Source of the DNA: Crocosphaera sp. UHCC 0190
Lineage (GTDB): Bacteria > Cyanobacteriota > Cyanobacteriia > Cyanobacteriales > Microcystaceae
Reading direction: 5' to 3'
Length of the DNA: 64,000 nt
Assembly: GCF_034932065.1 (NCBI RefSeq)
Contig: NZ_JAYGHP010000006.1
Span: 1 to 64,000, forward strand
Positions 18,061 through 26,773 of this stretch are shown one piece after another (position 1 is the first letter of the stretch; each line of letters begins with the position of its first letter). Below the pieces are notes generated by a model, which was given only the letters and a program-made list of their open reading frames with translations, had not been told where the DNA came from and did no database searches. The translations under genes and the position numbers were made by a program.

Positions 18061-20943
18061 CTATGAATTGGTTAACTGTTGTAACTGTTGTAAACGACGA
18101 CTTTCTTGTTCAATTACCTTACGAGAAAATCCTTTATCTTGGGCAAGAAGTTCATTAAAAATTGCTCCTTCAATTACCAAGAAAAACGCTTTAGGAGAAG
18201 TCACAATACAAGTTCCCATTGCTTCTAAATTACCGAGAATTTCCAACTCATTTAAAAGGGTTACTGGTTCAATTTCTTCCACAAAAACCGTCTCATCTTC
18301 CTGGAGACGTTGAGACTCTACTTGACCATCTAAAAGCATCAATAAGTCTTTGCAAACTTCTCCTTGTTCCCAAATTATATCAGATTTATGATACTCTTTG
18401 ATCGGAACTTGATAGGATAATTCCATTAAGCTTTCTGCTTTCAATGCTTTCAATAAATCACAACTGGAAAGATACAATAATCGTTCTAAGGGTGTGACAA
18501 CTTTGGTTTCTTGTTCATCGGCATTAGCTAAGATTTGCTGTGCGGTTTCTTTCAGGGAAGGATTCAACATTAAATAAGAATCTAACAGTTGACGGGCCTG
18601 TTGTTTTCCCCGTTCATTATCCAGTTTCGCTAATAAATAAAGACTCACTGTTTTGGTTAAAGAATCTGGTTCTGCAAGCAAAGTTTCTAAGTAACTTGCC
18701 ATCACTTTATCAGACAATTTAGCTGGTTTTGGCCCTTCTTGTTTTAACTGTTGTTGTAGACGAGATAAATGAGTGTCACTCAATCTTTCTGACCATTTTT
18801 GTTCATGATCTTCTAATAAACTTGGTAACACATTTGGTGTTAAACTTGCTAATGCTAACACAAGACGAGTGGCTTCCGTTCCTGAGTCCCATTGTTCCAA
18901 AATCTTGAGAACTCCCTTAGCAATAACCCGTTGTTTTTGGGCAACTGTAGACCGTAAAATCTCTAAACCAGTCCTTAAATGAGGAATAGCTAAAGTAGCA
19001 GGAGGATGTAACAATGCGAGTTCAATATCTTGTAAATCTTGTAGTTGATGTAAGAGAATATGACTGCGGCGTTCGAGTTGAGATTCTTCATCCAAATTAG
19101 CAAGAATTTGTTTTTCTTCTTCTAAAGTAATACCATATTCTCGTGATAAAGATTCAACGGTTCCTCCTTCTTTATCTAATACATCACCAATCGCTTTTTC
19201 CTTTTTTACCACCTTTAATAATTCCCTTCCTAACCCTTTTGCTCCCCGTCTTCGTTTACTACCAACCATTCCCCGAATGCGTTGACGGAAGGTTTGTAAA
19301 CGCAATTGATTTTCACGGGAACGCTTTTGATTTGGGTCTAATAAATCGGGATCTTCGACCCCTAATTCTGTTAAGATATTTAAGTGTTCTTGTTCACTAA
19401 TGCCTAATTCTTGGCGCATTTGTTGCAGCACTTCTAAACTACTTGCTGTGTTAACATAACCTTCTTCTAAAGAATCTCGTAAAATGCCTTTGTATGCTTC
19501 TAGACGTTTATCACCAGTAAAACCCGGTAAAATCTTCGCTAACACATAAACTTCATCTGCGGTTAATAAGTCAATAGAACGACCTTCTAAGAAGCGAGAA
19601 ACATCAACCTGTAAGCGGGTTAACTGTTGTCTTAAACGACTGGCTAAACTTTCACGGGAATAACGTTCAAGACTTCTTCCCCAAGTACGATATAGCCATA
19701 AAGTGCTAGTTAATACTAATAAGATATTAAACAAATATTGTACTTGAATGGGAAACTTACTAATATAAGAACGTCCCGCAAAAATAAAAAAGAAATTAAA
19801 CACCAAAAAAGTTGTTAAGGTAAAAAATTGGTGTTGTAACTGTTGAGGCGTTAGGATAGGATTATTTTTTAATTGATAGGTTTTGTAGATTTTTTCTAAT
19901 TGGATGCCGACAAAATATCCCAAAGCACTAAATAACCCAACCGTTAAGGGTGCAGCAATTAATCTGGGAATAGGAATGGGGGTATTAAAAATATAAAATC
20001 CTGGAGATAACAAGAGTTCTAATTGATTTTCTTGATGAGTCCAAGCACCAGATAATAAATAAGCCCAACTACCTGAATAAAGATAATAATAAAGGAAAAA
20101 ACCCACTGCTAAACCCGCATAACTGTAATAAAGAAACTTATAATCAGGCTTTTTGATAGCATCCCAATAGGAACGTTCAGCATCAATATCAATACAAGGA
20201 CTATTACAAGCAACACAAGCACTGGTTTCTGTTCCATCAGGGTTTTGACGACGACACATAGATTGAGTAATTGCGGTTGTTTTTCCTTCATGGGCCACAC
20301 TATTAAGAAGTCCTCTGGGTTCCCCATAAAACTCTTGTACAGGGGCCATAGGACAGAAATATTGACACCAAGTTTTTCCCCCATAAAGATAACCAATAAG
20401 AATAGCAGAAGCAATAGTAAATAGTAAGAAACCCCCTAAAATAGTGCGGTTAGAATCATAGAATAAAAGACGGCCACAAACACCAACATATAACAAAGCA
20501 AATTGTAGTTTTAAGCTATTTTTTCCTAACCAAGAATCAGCCTTGATTTTCACTAATTCATAATGAGTTTGTCCTGTGTTGGGATCAACTCTTTTCCGTT
20601 GTCGTTGTTTTCCCAAAGCACGAAACAGTTGAGACATGAACCCCAAAGGACAAATTCTCCGCCAAAATTCATGACCAAAAACTAATAACATAAACACGCC
20701 ACTAGGAACAATTAAGCCCCAAAATAAAGACGCACCTAAATAGTAGGGTTGCTGTTCTAAACAAACCCCTTGAACCCGAATGCAAGCATCAGGATTAATT
20801 TTAAAAGGACTCCAATGGGTATTACTATTAGTTAATAAAGGAGAAATTGGGTCATAAAAGAGAGAAAAAATCAGAATCAGCCAACCGCAGGCCAGAAACC
20901 ATCTGACCCTGTGCATAAACTTTTCAGGAATGGTAGCTAACAT
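18061..20943 (-). CDS. Membrane Fe-S (NapH/FixG-like) protein with C-terminal cyclic-nucleotide-binding domain
   Basis: The 960 residues begin with a polytopic membrane part (first segment about 12-30). It carries cysteine motifs of the NapH/RdxA/CcoG type: RICPLGFMSQ (C98), WCQYFCPMAP (C193, C197) and a ferredoxin-like CVACNSPCIDID (C243, C246, C250). More membrane segments follow to about residue 420. A long helical region (about 430-820) has repeated GI...EE...IL..L motifs. The C-terminal 830-945 looks like a CAP-family effector-binding domain (HKSDIIWEQGEVCKDLLMLL). The combination suggests a membrane redox unit gated or sensed through a nucleotide-domain output. It is the third gene after a MinD-like ATPase and a winged-helix protein. 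Its function is unknown. Confidence 0.75.
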   Translation of the reverse strand: MLATIPEKFMHRVRWFLACGWLILIFSLFYDPISPLLTNSNTHWSPFKINPDACIRVQGVCLEQQPYYLGASLFWGLIVPSGVFMLLVFGHEFWRRICPLGFMSQLFRALGKQRQRKRVDPNTGQTHYELVKIKADSWLGKNSLKLQFALLYVGVCGRLLFYDSNRTILGGFLLFTIASAILIGYLYGGKTWCQYFCPMAPVQEFYGEPRGLLNSVAHEGKTTAITQSMCRRQNPDGTETSACVACNSPCIDIDAERSYWDAIKKPDYKFLYYSYAGLAVGFFLYYYLYSGSWAYLLSGAWTHQENQLELLLSPGFYIFNTPIPIPRLIAAPLTVGLFSALGYFVGIQLEKIYKTYQLKNNPILTPQQLQHQFFTLTTFLVFNFFFIFAGRSYISKFPIQVQYLFNILLVLTSTLWLYRTWGRSLERYSRESLASRLRQQLTRLQVDVSRFLEGRSIDLLTADEVYVLAKILPGFTGDKRLEAYKGILRDSLEEGYVNTASSLEVLQQMRQELGISEQEHLNILTELGVEDPDLLDPNQKRSRENQLRLQTFRQRIRGMVGSKRRRGAKGLGRELLKVVKKEKAIGDVLDKEGGTVESLSREYGITLEEEKQILANLDEESQLERRSHILLHQLQDLQDIELALLHPPATLAIPHLRTGLEILRSTVAQKQRVIAKGVLKILEQWDSGTEATRLVLALASLTPNVLPSLLEDHEQKWSERLSDTHLSRLQQQLKQEGPKPAKLSDKVMASYLETLLAEPDSLTKTVSLYLLAKLDNERGKQQARQLLDSYLMLNPSLKETAQQILANADEQETKVVTPLERLLYLSSCDLLKALKAESLMELSYQVPIKEYHKSDIIWEQGEVCKDLLMLLDGQVESQRLQEDETVFVEEIEPVTLLNELEILGNLEAMGTCIVTSPKAFFLVIEGAIFNELLAQDKGFSRKVIEQESRRLQQLQQLTNS

Positions 20944-20973
20944 GGGATTTCAACAGGGTAAAATGAACAATAA

Positions 20974-21324
20974 TTAATCAATTGTGTCAGTTTGAGATTC
21001 TTCTTGAGACTCTTTTGAGGCTTTCTTTTTATCAGCCAGTTTTTTAAACAAAGATTGGCCTCGTTTTGGGGGATAAGTTACTCGATAATACCGTTCATCT
21101 TCTTCGATAGTTTCTTCTAAAAAACCTTTTTTAACTAAAGGTTCTAGAAATTTCAACGCGGTTTCTTCATCTTGACAAAGATGAATGGCAACATCGAGTA
21201 AACTAGCTTGATTTTGACGACGAATCCAGTTAATTAGATGTTGTTGTGGTTCAGGCAGTTTTTGGAAATCACGAAAGGTTAACCCAGAGGAACGAGACGA
21301 CTCATCTTGGGAGGATTTAGTCAT
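20974..21324 (-). CDS. Small winged-helix-like protein
   Basis: The 116 residues contain FQKLPEPQQHLINWIRRQNQ and then ASLLDVAIHLCQDEETALKF, which suit a winged helix-turn-helix, followed by a short beta wing (RYYRVTYPP) and a charged Lys/Glu-rich tail. It could bind DNA or act as a protein adaptor; no sensor domain is present. It lies 17 bp downstream of the MinD-like ATPase gene and 30 bp upstream of the Fe-S membrane gene, all on the minus strand, so the three are probably one operon. Confidence 0.65.
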   Translation of the reverse strand: MTKSSQDESSRSSGLTFRDFQKLPEPQQHLINWIRRQNQASLLDVAIHLCQDEETALKFLEPLVKKGFLEETIEEDERYYRVTYPPKRGQSLFKKLADKKKASKESQEESQTDTID

Positions 21325-21341
21325 AATAATATCCTCTAAAT

Positions 21342-22115
21342 TTAGCCTTGAATATGGGAGACAATTCGTTGTACTTCCTTAGTTAAAGGGTGGTCAGGAT
21401 GATGTAAACAAAACAGTCCTTGACTACCTAAACGCAGCATTTCTGTAGATAAAGGAAGAATTCCCGCCACTGGTAATTGATAGGTTTCATGGACTTTATC
21501 TTTGAGAATACCAAAGTCAAAATCAGGCAATGCTTTATTAACCACCAGCAGCATTTTGGGAACTTCTAATTCTCTGGCGACTTCCACAATAACTGCCGTT
21601 CCTAAATAGTCTTGTTGGTCAGGACGTAAAATAATAACCAGGGTGCTAGAAAGTCCAATAGCCAGCAAAGTTTCTTCGTTTAATCCGGGATGAGTATCGA
21701 CAAAAAGATAATCTAAATCAAAGACCTCGCTGACTTCATAAAACCCTCTTTGTAGAAGTTCTACATCGTATCCTTCACTAAGAATTGTGGCAATATCTTC
21801 ACTTTTCATGCTGGAAGGAATCAGGAAAATTTTGCCATTGGGGTTATTAACTTGTGTGTTGGGATCGGTCAGAACATAACTTACATCGTAAGCGATTTGT
21901 TCAGCTTCACAGTCATCCCAAAGATAATCATTGAGAGTTCTATGAATTTTTGTTTCATCGAGGCGAAAAAGAATGTGAATACCTGGAGATTGAATGTCTG
22001 TATCGACAATACCAACACGCTTACCTAACATAGCCATGGTGGTTGCTAGGTTAGCTGTCATGTTGGATTTTCCTGTACCACCGCGATAGGAGTGGATAGA
22101 AACAATTTCGGTCAT
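21342..22115 (-). CDS. MinD/ParA-like deviant-Walker-A ATPase
   Basis: The N-terminus has SYRGGTGKSNMTAN with the P-loop at residues 10-17. The position usually held by the signature lysine of deviant Walker A motifs is arginine (R11), and K16 is kept. GIVDTDIQSPGIHILF and DYLFVDTHPG give the switch and Walker B aspartates. At 257 residues it is typical. Such ATPases dimerise on ATP binding and position or load cargo at membranes or DNA. It is not the divisome MinD, since no minC or minE is adjacent. As first gene of a unit encoding a membrane Fe-S/cyclic-nucleotide-domain protein, it may control that protein's placement or maturation (inference). Confidence 0.85.
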   Translation of the reverse strand: MTEIVSIHSYRGGTGKSNMTANLATTMAMLGKRVGIVDTDIQSPGIHILFRLDETKIHRTLNDYLWDDCEAEQIAYDVSYVLTDPNTQVNNPNGKIFLIPSSMKSEDIATILSEGYDVELLQRGFYEVSEVFDLDYLFVDTHPGLNEETLLAIGLSSTLVIILRPDQQDYLGTAVIVEVARELEVPKMLLVVNKALPDFDFGILKDKVHETYQLPVAGILPLSTEMLRLGSQGLFCLHHPDHPLTKEVQRIVSHIQG

Positions 22116-22369
22116 AGTTAAGTGTTGTGATTGGATTCAATAATAATTAGGTGCAATGCAAGCGATAATTTAGCTAACAGAGGCTCATCACGGTTCAACT
22201 AGGCTAGGAAACAACATTGAGCTTCTACTGTTAGGGTTCCCAAAAAGCTCACGAAAATATTCATGTCCTAGTTTACTCAATAATTAGGGACAATCACTGA
22301 ACAGGTTTACGGAAGTTTATAGGTTATTGGTTGTTCAAGATTTTCCCTACTGATATCCCTCATAACCCT

Positions 22370-22397
22370 GTAGAGACGCTGTATACAACGTCTCTAC
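22370..22397. repeat. 28-bp palindrome, variant GTAGAGACG...
   Basis: Inverted repeat with arms GTAGAGACG and CGTCTCTAC around an imperfect centre (CTGTATACAA). It lies 6 bp after the stop of the minus-strand aminotransferase gene, and has the same length and GTAG/CTAC ends as the other palindromes. Confidence 0.85.
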
Positions 22398-22403
22398 TTG
22401 ATC

Positions 22404-23537
22404 TTAGGTTAAATGTCTAACTAATGCGTCTCCGACGGTTTTGGCCTCTTCTTCTGTCATTCCTGATGTCAACGGAGGACAAATATGATTCGGACACCAA
22501 TATTCAGCGCGGGGCAAACTTTGTTCGGGACACATATCCTTAAATACGGGTTGTAAATGACAGGGAATTTCGTAAACTGTTCCCCCTAAAAAGATGTCCT
22601 CTGCTGCTAAAGCGTTTTTAACCTCTGGGATGGTTTTTCCTTCCGGTAGCAGTACCATTAATTTATATTGACTGGCACTGTCCATGTGATCTGTGGAAAC
22701 AAACTTAATCCCTGCTTCTCTCAAGGGTGCTGTAATTAACTCATAACACTTTTGTCGTCGCTTGATCATCTCTGGTAACTTAACTAACTGAATACGTCCT
22801 AAAACCGCATGAATTTCCGTCATACGGGTACTATTACCAAAGTCCGTATGTAACCCCCCAAAGTCCATTCCTCGCTTTCCTTGGTTTCTCAGCGATCGCG
22901 CGATATAGTCTTCTTCATCGTCGTTTAGGGTGATCATTCCTCCTTCAAAGGTGGTCATAATTTTGGTGGGAAAGAAGGAAAAAGCGGCCCCATCTCCTAA
23001 ATTTCCGGCCTGTACCCCCTTAATTTGACTTCCGTGAGCATGGGCCGTATCTTCTAGGACAAATAAGCCGTTTTCGTGACAATACTCTACAATTTGGGGA
23101 AACTCAGGGGAAATGACACCGCCAATATGCACCCATAACACCCCAGAAATGGCGGGGGTTGCCCCTTTTTTGACCGCTTCTTTTACCATGTCTAAAGAGG
23201 GTGCAAAGGTGGTTTCATCCATGTCTAAGTATTGAACCTGTCCCCCTACCCTCAAAACGGCGGCCACAGTAGCAAAATTAGTGTTTGTCGGCACTAGAAC
23301 CGTTGTTTTTTCTGCTTTCTTAAGACGTAAAATGATTTCGAGGCCGGATGAACCCGTATTAACGGCGATCGCGTGTTTTGTGCCAACATACTCAGCAAAG
23401 GCTTTTTCAAATTCTGCCGTATTCTCCCCTAAAATGAGTCTACCGGACTTAAGAATCTTTTTGGACTCCTCGGCGAAAAAGTCAATTTCTTCCTCTGTAA
23501 TATCGAAATAAAAGGGTTTGATGGGGTTATTGGTCAT
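22404..23537 (-). CDS. DegT/DnrJ/EryC1/StrS family PLP-dependent sugar aminotransferase
   Basis: This family transaminates keto-sugar nucleotides to amino sugars used in glycans or antibiotics. The 377 residues show AVNTGSSGLEIILRL (cofactor phosphate contacts), LEDTAHAHGS with D163 for the PLP ring nitrogen, and FSFFPTKIMTTFEGGM with K192 as the Schiff-base lysine. All expected residues are present. It stands alone with no dehydratase beside it. The sugar substrate cannot be told; a surface-glycan role is inference from the glycosyltransferases elsewhere in the window. Confidence 0.88.
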   Translation of the reverse strand: MTNNPIKPFYFDITEEEIDFFAEESKKILKSGRLILGENTAEFEKAFAEYVGTKHAIAVNTGSSGLEIILRLKKAEKTTVLVPTNTNFATVAAVLRVGGQVQYLDMDETTFAPSLDMVKEAVKKGATPAISGVLWVHIGGVISPEFPQIVEYCHENGLFVLEDTAHAHGSQIKGVQAGNLGDGAAFSFFPTKIMTTFEGGMITLNDDEEDYIARSLRNQGKRGMDFGGLHTDFGNSTRMTEIHAVLGRIQLVKLPEMIKRRQKCYELITAPLREAGIKFVSTDHMDSASQYKLMVLLPEGKTIPEVKNALAAEDIFLGGTVYEIPCHLQPVFKDMCPEQSLPRAEYWCPNHICPPLTSGMTEEEAKTVGDALVRHLT

Positions 23538-23654
23538 GTTATTTTACTGGTTTTTGATGAGGGTGCGTTTCAAATATCACAGTTTAGGGGAATTAGTTGA
23601 AAATTGCTAGTCTGTGTTAGGGGAAGTTAAAAGTAATAAGTTAAAAGTTAAAGG

Positions 23655-23861
23655 TTAAAATTCAACTTCTTCAAGTAAGGTAATTACTTGTTCTTTGGTG
23701 ACAGTGGGAAAACCATCTAAAAAATCATCAATGGATTCTCCTGCTTTTAAATAATCTAATAAAGTTTGTACTGAGACTCTCGTACCTGCAAAAACGGGAG
23801 TCCCACTCATAATTTCAGCGGATACACTGATAATTGTAGAATTGTTTAACATTGTTTTCAA
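23655..23861 (-). CDS. DUF433 family protein (antitoxin-like), no adjacent toxin
   Basis: The 68 residues contain IMSGTPVFAGTRVSVQTLLD and DDFLDGFPTVTKEQV, the usual DUF433 pattern, an HTH-like small protein family often paired with DUF5615 PIN-like toxins. No DUF5615 frame lies within 200 bp on either side, so it may be an orphan antitoxin. A strong hairpin lies 59 bp upstream of its start. Confidence 0.85.
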   Translation of the reverse strand: MKTMLNNSTIISVSAEIMSGTPVFAGTRVSVQTLLDYLKAGESIDDFLDGFPTVTKEQVITLLEEVEF

Positions 23862-23919
23862 TCAGGGTCAATTATCTCTATAATCAATTTTAGTATAATT
23901 ATTAGCTTAGAAGTGTAAC

Positions 23920-23956
23920 AAAATCTTCTTTATTTTTAAATAATAAAGAAGATTTT
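23920..23956. terminator. Strong hairpin terminator for the DUF3754 operon
   Basis: Perfect 15-bp arms (AAAATCTTCTTTATT and its complement) flank a 7-nt loop. The symmetric arms give a T-rich 3' side on both strands. It lies 124 bp beyond the DUF3754 stop and upstream of the DUF433 gene, so it separates two same-strand units. Confidence 0.7.
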
Positions 23957-24080
23957 GCATTAGCTGTAATTATTCAGTAATTTTACGATACTTCATAATC
24001 ATCAATTATATGTATATAGGCAAATGGTTAGAAAATCAATCCTTAGAACAGTTATTATAAAACCATTGCTTACTGTTTAA

Positions 24081-25421
24081 TTAACACCCATTATATTGAA
24101 ACGCATTATCCCAAACATAATCAATCACCATTCTCGCTTTTTTTAATGGCAAAACTAAAATATTTCCTTGCTCATCATAGGATAAAATCGGAACATCTAT
24201 TTGCTCATTTTCATCACTTTTTCCTGTAACAATTTTACCGTGAATATGCTGTAAATTATTCAATGGCCCATGAATATCAAAATTAAGATCAATTCCTAAC
24301 TTTTCCGTCATCCATTGTTCAATTTTCCGATCAAGTTGTTCAGGAGTGAATTTTTCTTGACTGGTTAATAAATGATAATAAACTAAAATAATTTCCTTAC
24401 ATTCTTCTTCTTCTGCAATATCAGCTAAAGCTTGAAAAACACTAGCATTATTGGCTAAATTCTTAAAAAACAAAGTATCACTAACTTCTTTTTGAAACTT
24501 AATTTGTTTACTTTTATATTGATTATACTGTCTAAAAGCAAATCCTCCCAATGTAATAGTTAAGGATAAAGTTGCCACTAAAATAGGCATAATATCACGA
24601 ACTTTTTCTTTTTCAACCTTAATAAATTCAACTATTGAAGGAGCATTAATTAAAATAGAAATAGCAACAATAATGATTAAAATATTAGGAACTGCTTTCA
24701 AAATAAGGGGAACTGCTGCTCCAATTGCTGGTACACCAAATAACAACCTATCTTTCCAAGTCATGCTAGTTCTAATATTAGGAAATAGTAACTCAATATC
24801 AAGTTTTGGTATATTTTTATAGAAATAAAGATACATTTTTCCTGGAATAAAATTTAACTCTTTTTCTTGCTTATTTTTCTTAGCTTTTGCTTGAAAGTAA
24901 CCCTCTCCTTTAAAGTGAATTAATAAAACGACTCTCTCCAAAATATCAACAATTTTTTCTCGTTCAAAAAAACCAAATTTTTTCTGTGTAATTGTTTCAT
25001 CAATGTCTCCACGATAGTAACAAAAAAACTGTTCAAAATCATCAAAATCAATCTCTGTTTTGAGATTGATTAAAGATTTTTTGTCTAATGACTGTTGGAT
25101 AATTCTATTGGGTAACTGTTGATAATTAGCTCTTTCTAAAATATAATTAAAACCCGCAATAACCTGAATTTTCATAGCTTCATGATCTCGAAGACTAGGA
25201 CTATTTAAGGGTTGAATATCCGTATTAGGATTAAATACAACATAATTATCTTTAATGCTTTCTAAGGTTTGATGAAACCGAAAATGAAAGAAAGCAGATA
25301 AAATCTCACAAAACTCTCTAAATATCTTAATATCCTCATCCCGAAGTTTTCCATCTTCCAGACATAAATTAATCAAATCTGTGCGACGATAGGGAATAAA
25401 AGATTCTCGTTTATCAACCAT
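24081..25421 (-). CDS. DUF3754 (TMEM143-like) membrane protein
   Basis: The N-terminus KRESFIPYRRTDLINLCLED, a helical domain, and a central pair of membrane segments (about 255-285 and 293-310 from the upstream start) followed by LFFKNLANNASVFQALADIA and LSYDEQGNILVLPLKKA match the DUF3754/TMEM143 family. Its function is unknown. An ATG at 25451 would add ten residues, but MVDKRESFIPYRR at 25421 fits the usual start better. It lies just downstream of the SLH lipoprotein gene and may be co-transcribed with it. The protein probably sits in a membrane with large cytoplasmic ends. Confidence 0.78.
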   Translation of the reverse strand: MVDKRESFIPYRRTDLINLCLEDGKLRDEDIKIFREFCEILSAFFHFRFHQTLESIKDNYVVFNPNTDIQPLNSPSLRDHEAMKIQVIAGFNYILERANYQQLPNRIIQQSLDKKSLINLKTEIDFDDFEQFFCYYRGDIDETITQKKFGFFEREKIVDILERVVLLIHFKGEGYFQAKAKKNKQEKELNFIPGKMYLYFYKNIPKLDIELLFPNIRTSMTWKDRLLFGVPAIGAAVPLILKAVPNILIIIVAISILINAPSIVEFIKVEKEKVRDIMPILVATLSLTITLGGFAFRQYNQYKSKQIKFQKEVSDTLFFKNLANNASVFQALADIAEEEECKEIILVYYHLLTSQEKFTPEQLDRKIEQWMTEKLGIDLNFDIHGPLNNLQHIHGKIVTGKSDENEQIDVPILSYDEQGNILVLPLKKARMVIDYVWDNAFQYNGC

Positions 25422-25468
25422 AATAATATCATAGAAATTAGTTATAACCAAACTCTTACAATTGTCTA

Positions 25469-26644
25469 CTATTTCTGTAAAATATCCTTAGCAGAAAGTC
25501 CATCTCCTTGATAACCAAAATACCATAAAGTAGCCGCAGCTTCTCCTAAAGTAACAGGTTTTTTGGGTTGAAAAAGGGTAGTATAACCAAAGACACGACG
25601 CACATTAGACTGTTCACTATTTTGAAAATCTCCATATAAAGCTTGTATTGCTTTAACATCAATTTTTGCCGTATCTTGGAAACCCCAAGTTTCTTTGATA
25701 TTATCAAGAGATGCTTTCGGTAAACCTTTACCCATGTCTAAAGGAACCTTCCAAGTAATTAAATCTTCTCTCGTTAAAGGTGCATTAGGACGAAACAAAG
25801 AAGCACTACTATCGGAGGTTAAACGAGAGGGAATGATCCCTGCTTCAGCTAACCCTTGAATAATGGGAAAATCAGGATCATTAACCCCAACATCAGAGAA
25901 AGCAGGTTGAGAGGTTTTAACCCCTAAACGAAGTTGTTTTGCTGGTGTATTTTCATAGAATTTATTATAAGCTTCAAGTAACCATCTGGCATAGGTTCGA
26001 CGATTAATAATTGCCGTTGCATTTAAAGTTTTATTCCCTGTTTTATCAAGACTTAAAACCCCCAAATTAGCCACCTCTTGTACATAGGAACTTAAGGCAT
26101 CAGGAATATTTTCAAAATTAACAATTTCACCCGTATTAGAAGGGTTAGAAGGGGGTTGACTGTCTGATGGGGTTGCCGTTATGGTAGAATTTAATCGTTG
26201 ATAGTCTAAAGAATAGTCTACCGTTCCATCATTGGCAGCAAGAAAAGAAAGTTTGACATCTAATCCATCTTTCTGCGCTGCTAATATGTTATTATTAGCA
26301 TCAAAAGGTTGGGTAATTTCCCAAGAATTAGACTTAAATTGCTCTTGATAAAAACCAACAATTGTGTTAATATCTTCCTGAGATGACCAACGAGTTAAAC
26401 CTTTATCTTCAGTGCTATTGTCGGCAACTTCTTTTAAAGTTGAATTCGGATCTTGGGGAATAATAGTAGGAAAATTTTCAGGCAGTTTTGCTTGAGATAG
26501 TTCAGTTTGTTGAGAATTTTTTTGTAATCCAGGGTTAGGAGATAAACGATTTTCTAAGCCATTAATGCCAGTACAAGCAGTTAAGAAAGTAATCAACAAG
26601 CCAAGAATACTATAACGAATAATCAGTGAGATTTTTAACAACAT
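25469..26644 (-). CDS. Lipoprotein with SLH-like C-terminal domains
   Basis: A signal peptide with a lipobox (FLTACTG, Cys near 24) marks a lipoprotein. Residues about 50-150 form a small alpha/beta domain (VGFYQEQFKSNSWEI). From about 180 onward there are S-layer-homology-like segments: YVQEVANLGVLS, ARWLLEAYNKFY, AFSDVGVNDPDFPIIQGLAE, LTREDLITWKV and LGEAAATLWYFGY. SLH domains bind cell-wall polymers and are common in cyanobacterial outer-envelope proteins. The DUF3754 gene follows closely. Confidence 0.82.
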   Translation of the reverse strand: MLLKISLIIRYSILGLLITFLTACTGINGLENRLSPNPGLQKNSQQTELSQAKLPENFPTIIPQDPNSTLKEVADNSTEDKGLTRWSSQEDINTIVGFYQEQFKSNSWEITQPFDANNNILAAQKDGLDVKLSFLAANDGTVDYSLDYQRLNSTITATPSDSQPPSNPSNTGEIVNFENIPDALSSYVQEVANLGVLSLDKTGNKTLNATAIINRRTYARWLLEAYNKFYENTPAKQLRLGVKTSQPAFSDVGVNDPDFPIIQGLAEAGIIPSRLTSDSSASLFRPNAPLTREDLITWKVPLDMGKGLPKASLDNIKETWGFQDTAKIDVKAIQALYGDFQNSEQSNVRRVFGYTTLFQPKKPVTLGEAAATLWYFGYQGDGLSAKDILQK

Positions 26645-26710
26645 AGATTAACAACCAAAAGCAAATATAATCTGATCTAATACCCAATTCGGTTTCATGA
26701 GGACATTGAT

Positions 26711-26738
26711 GTAGAAGCAATTCATGAATTGCTCCTAC
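26711..26738. repeat. 28-bp palindrome, variant of family A
   Basis: Nearly the same as 17338-17365, with arms GTAGAAGCAATTCA and TGAATTGCTCCTAC and one mismatched pair. It lies 35 bp beyond the stop of the minus-strand 7TM-HD gene. Confidence 0.88.
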
Positions 26739-26773
26739 AGGGTAGATAAGCTGACAATAAAGATCATAACATT

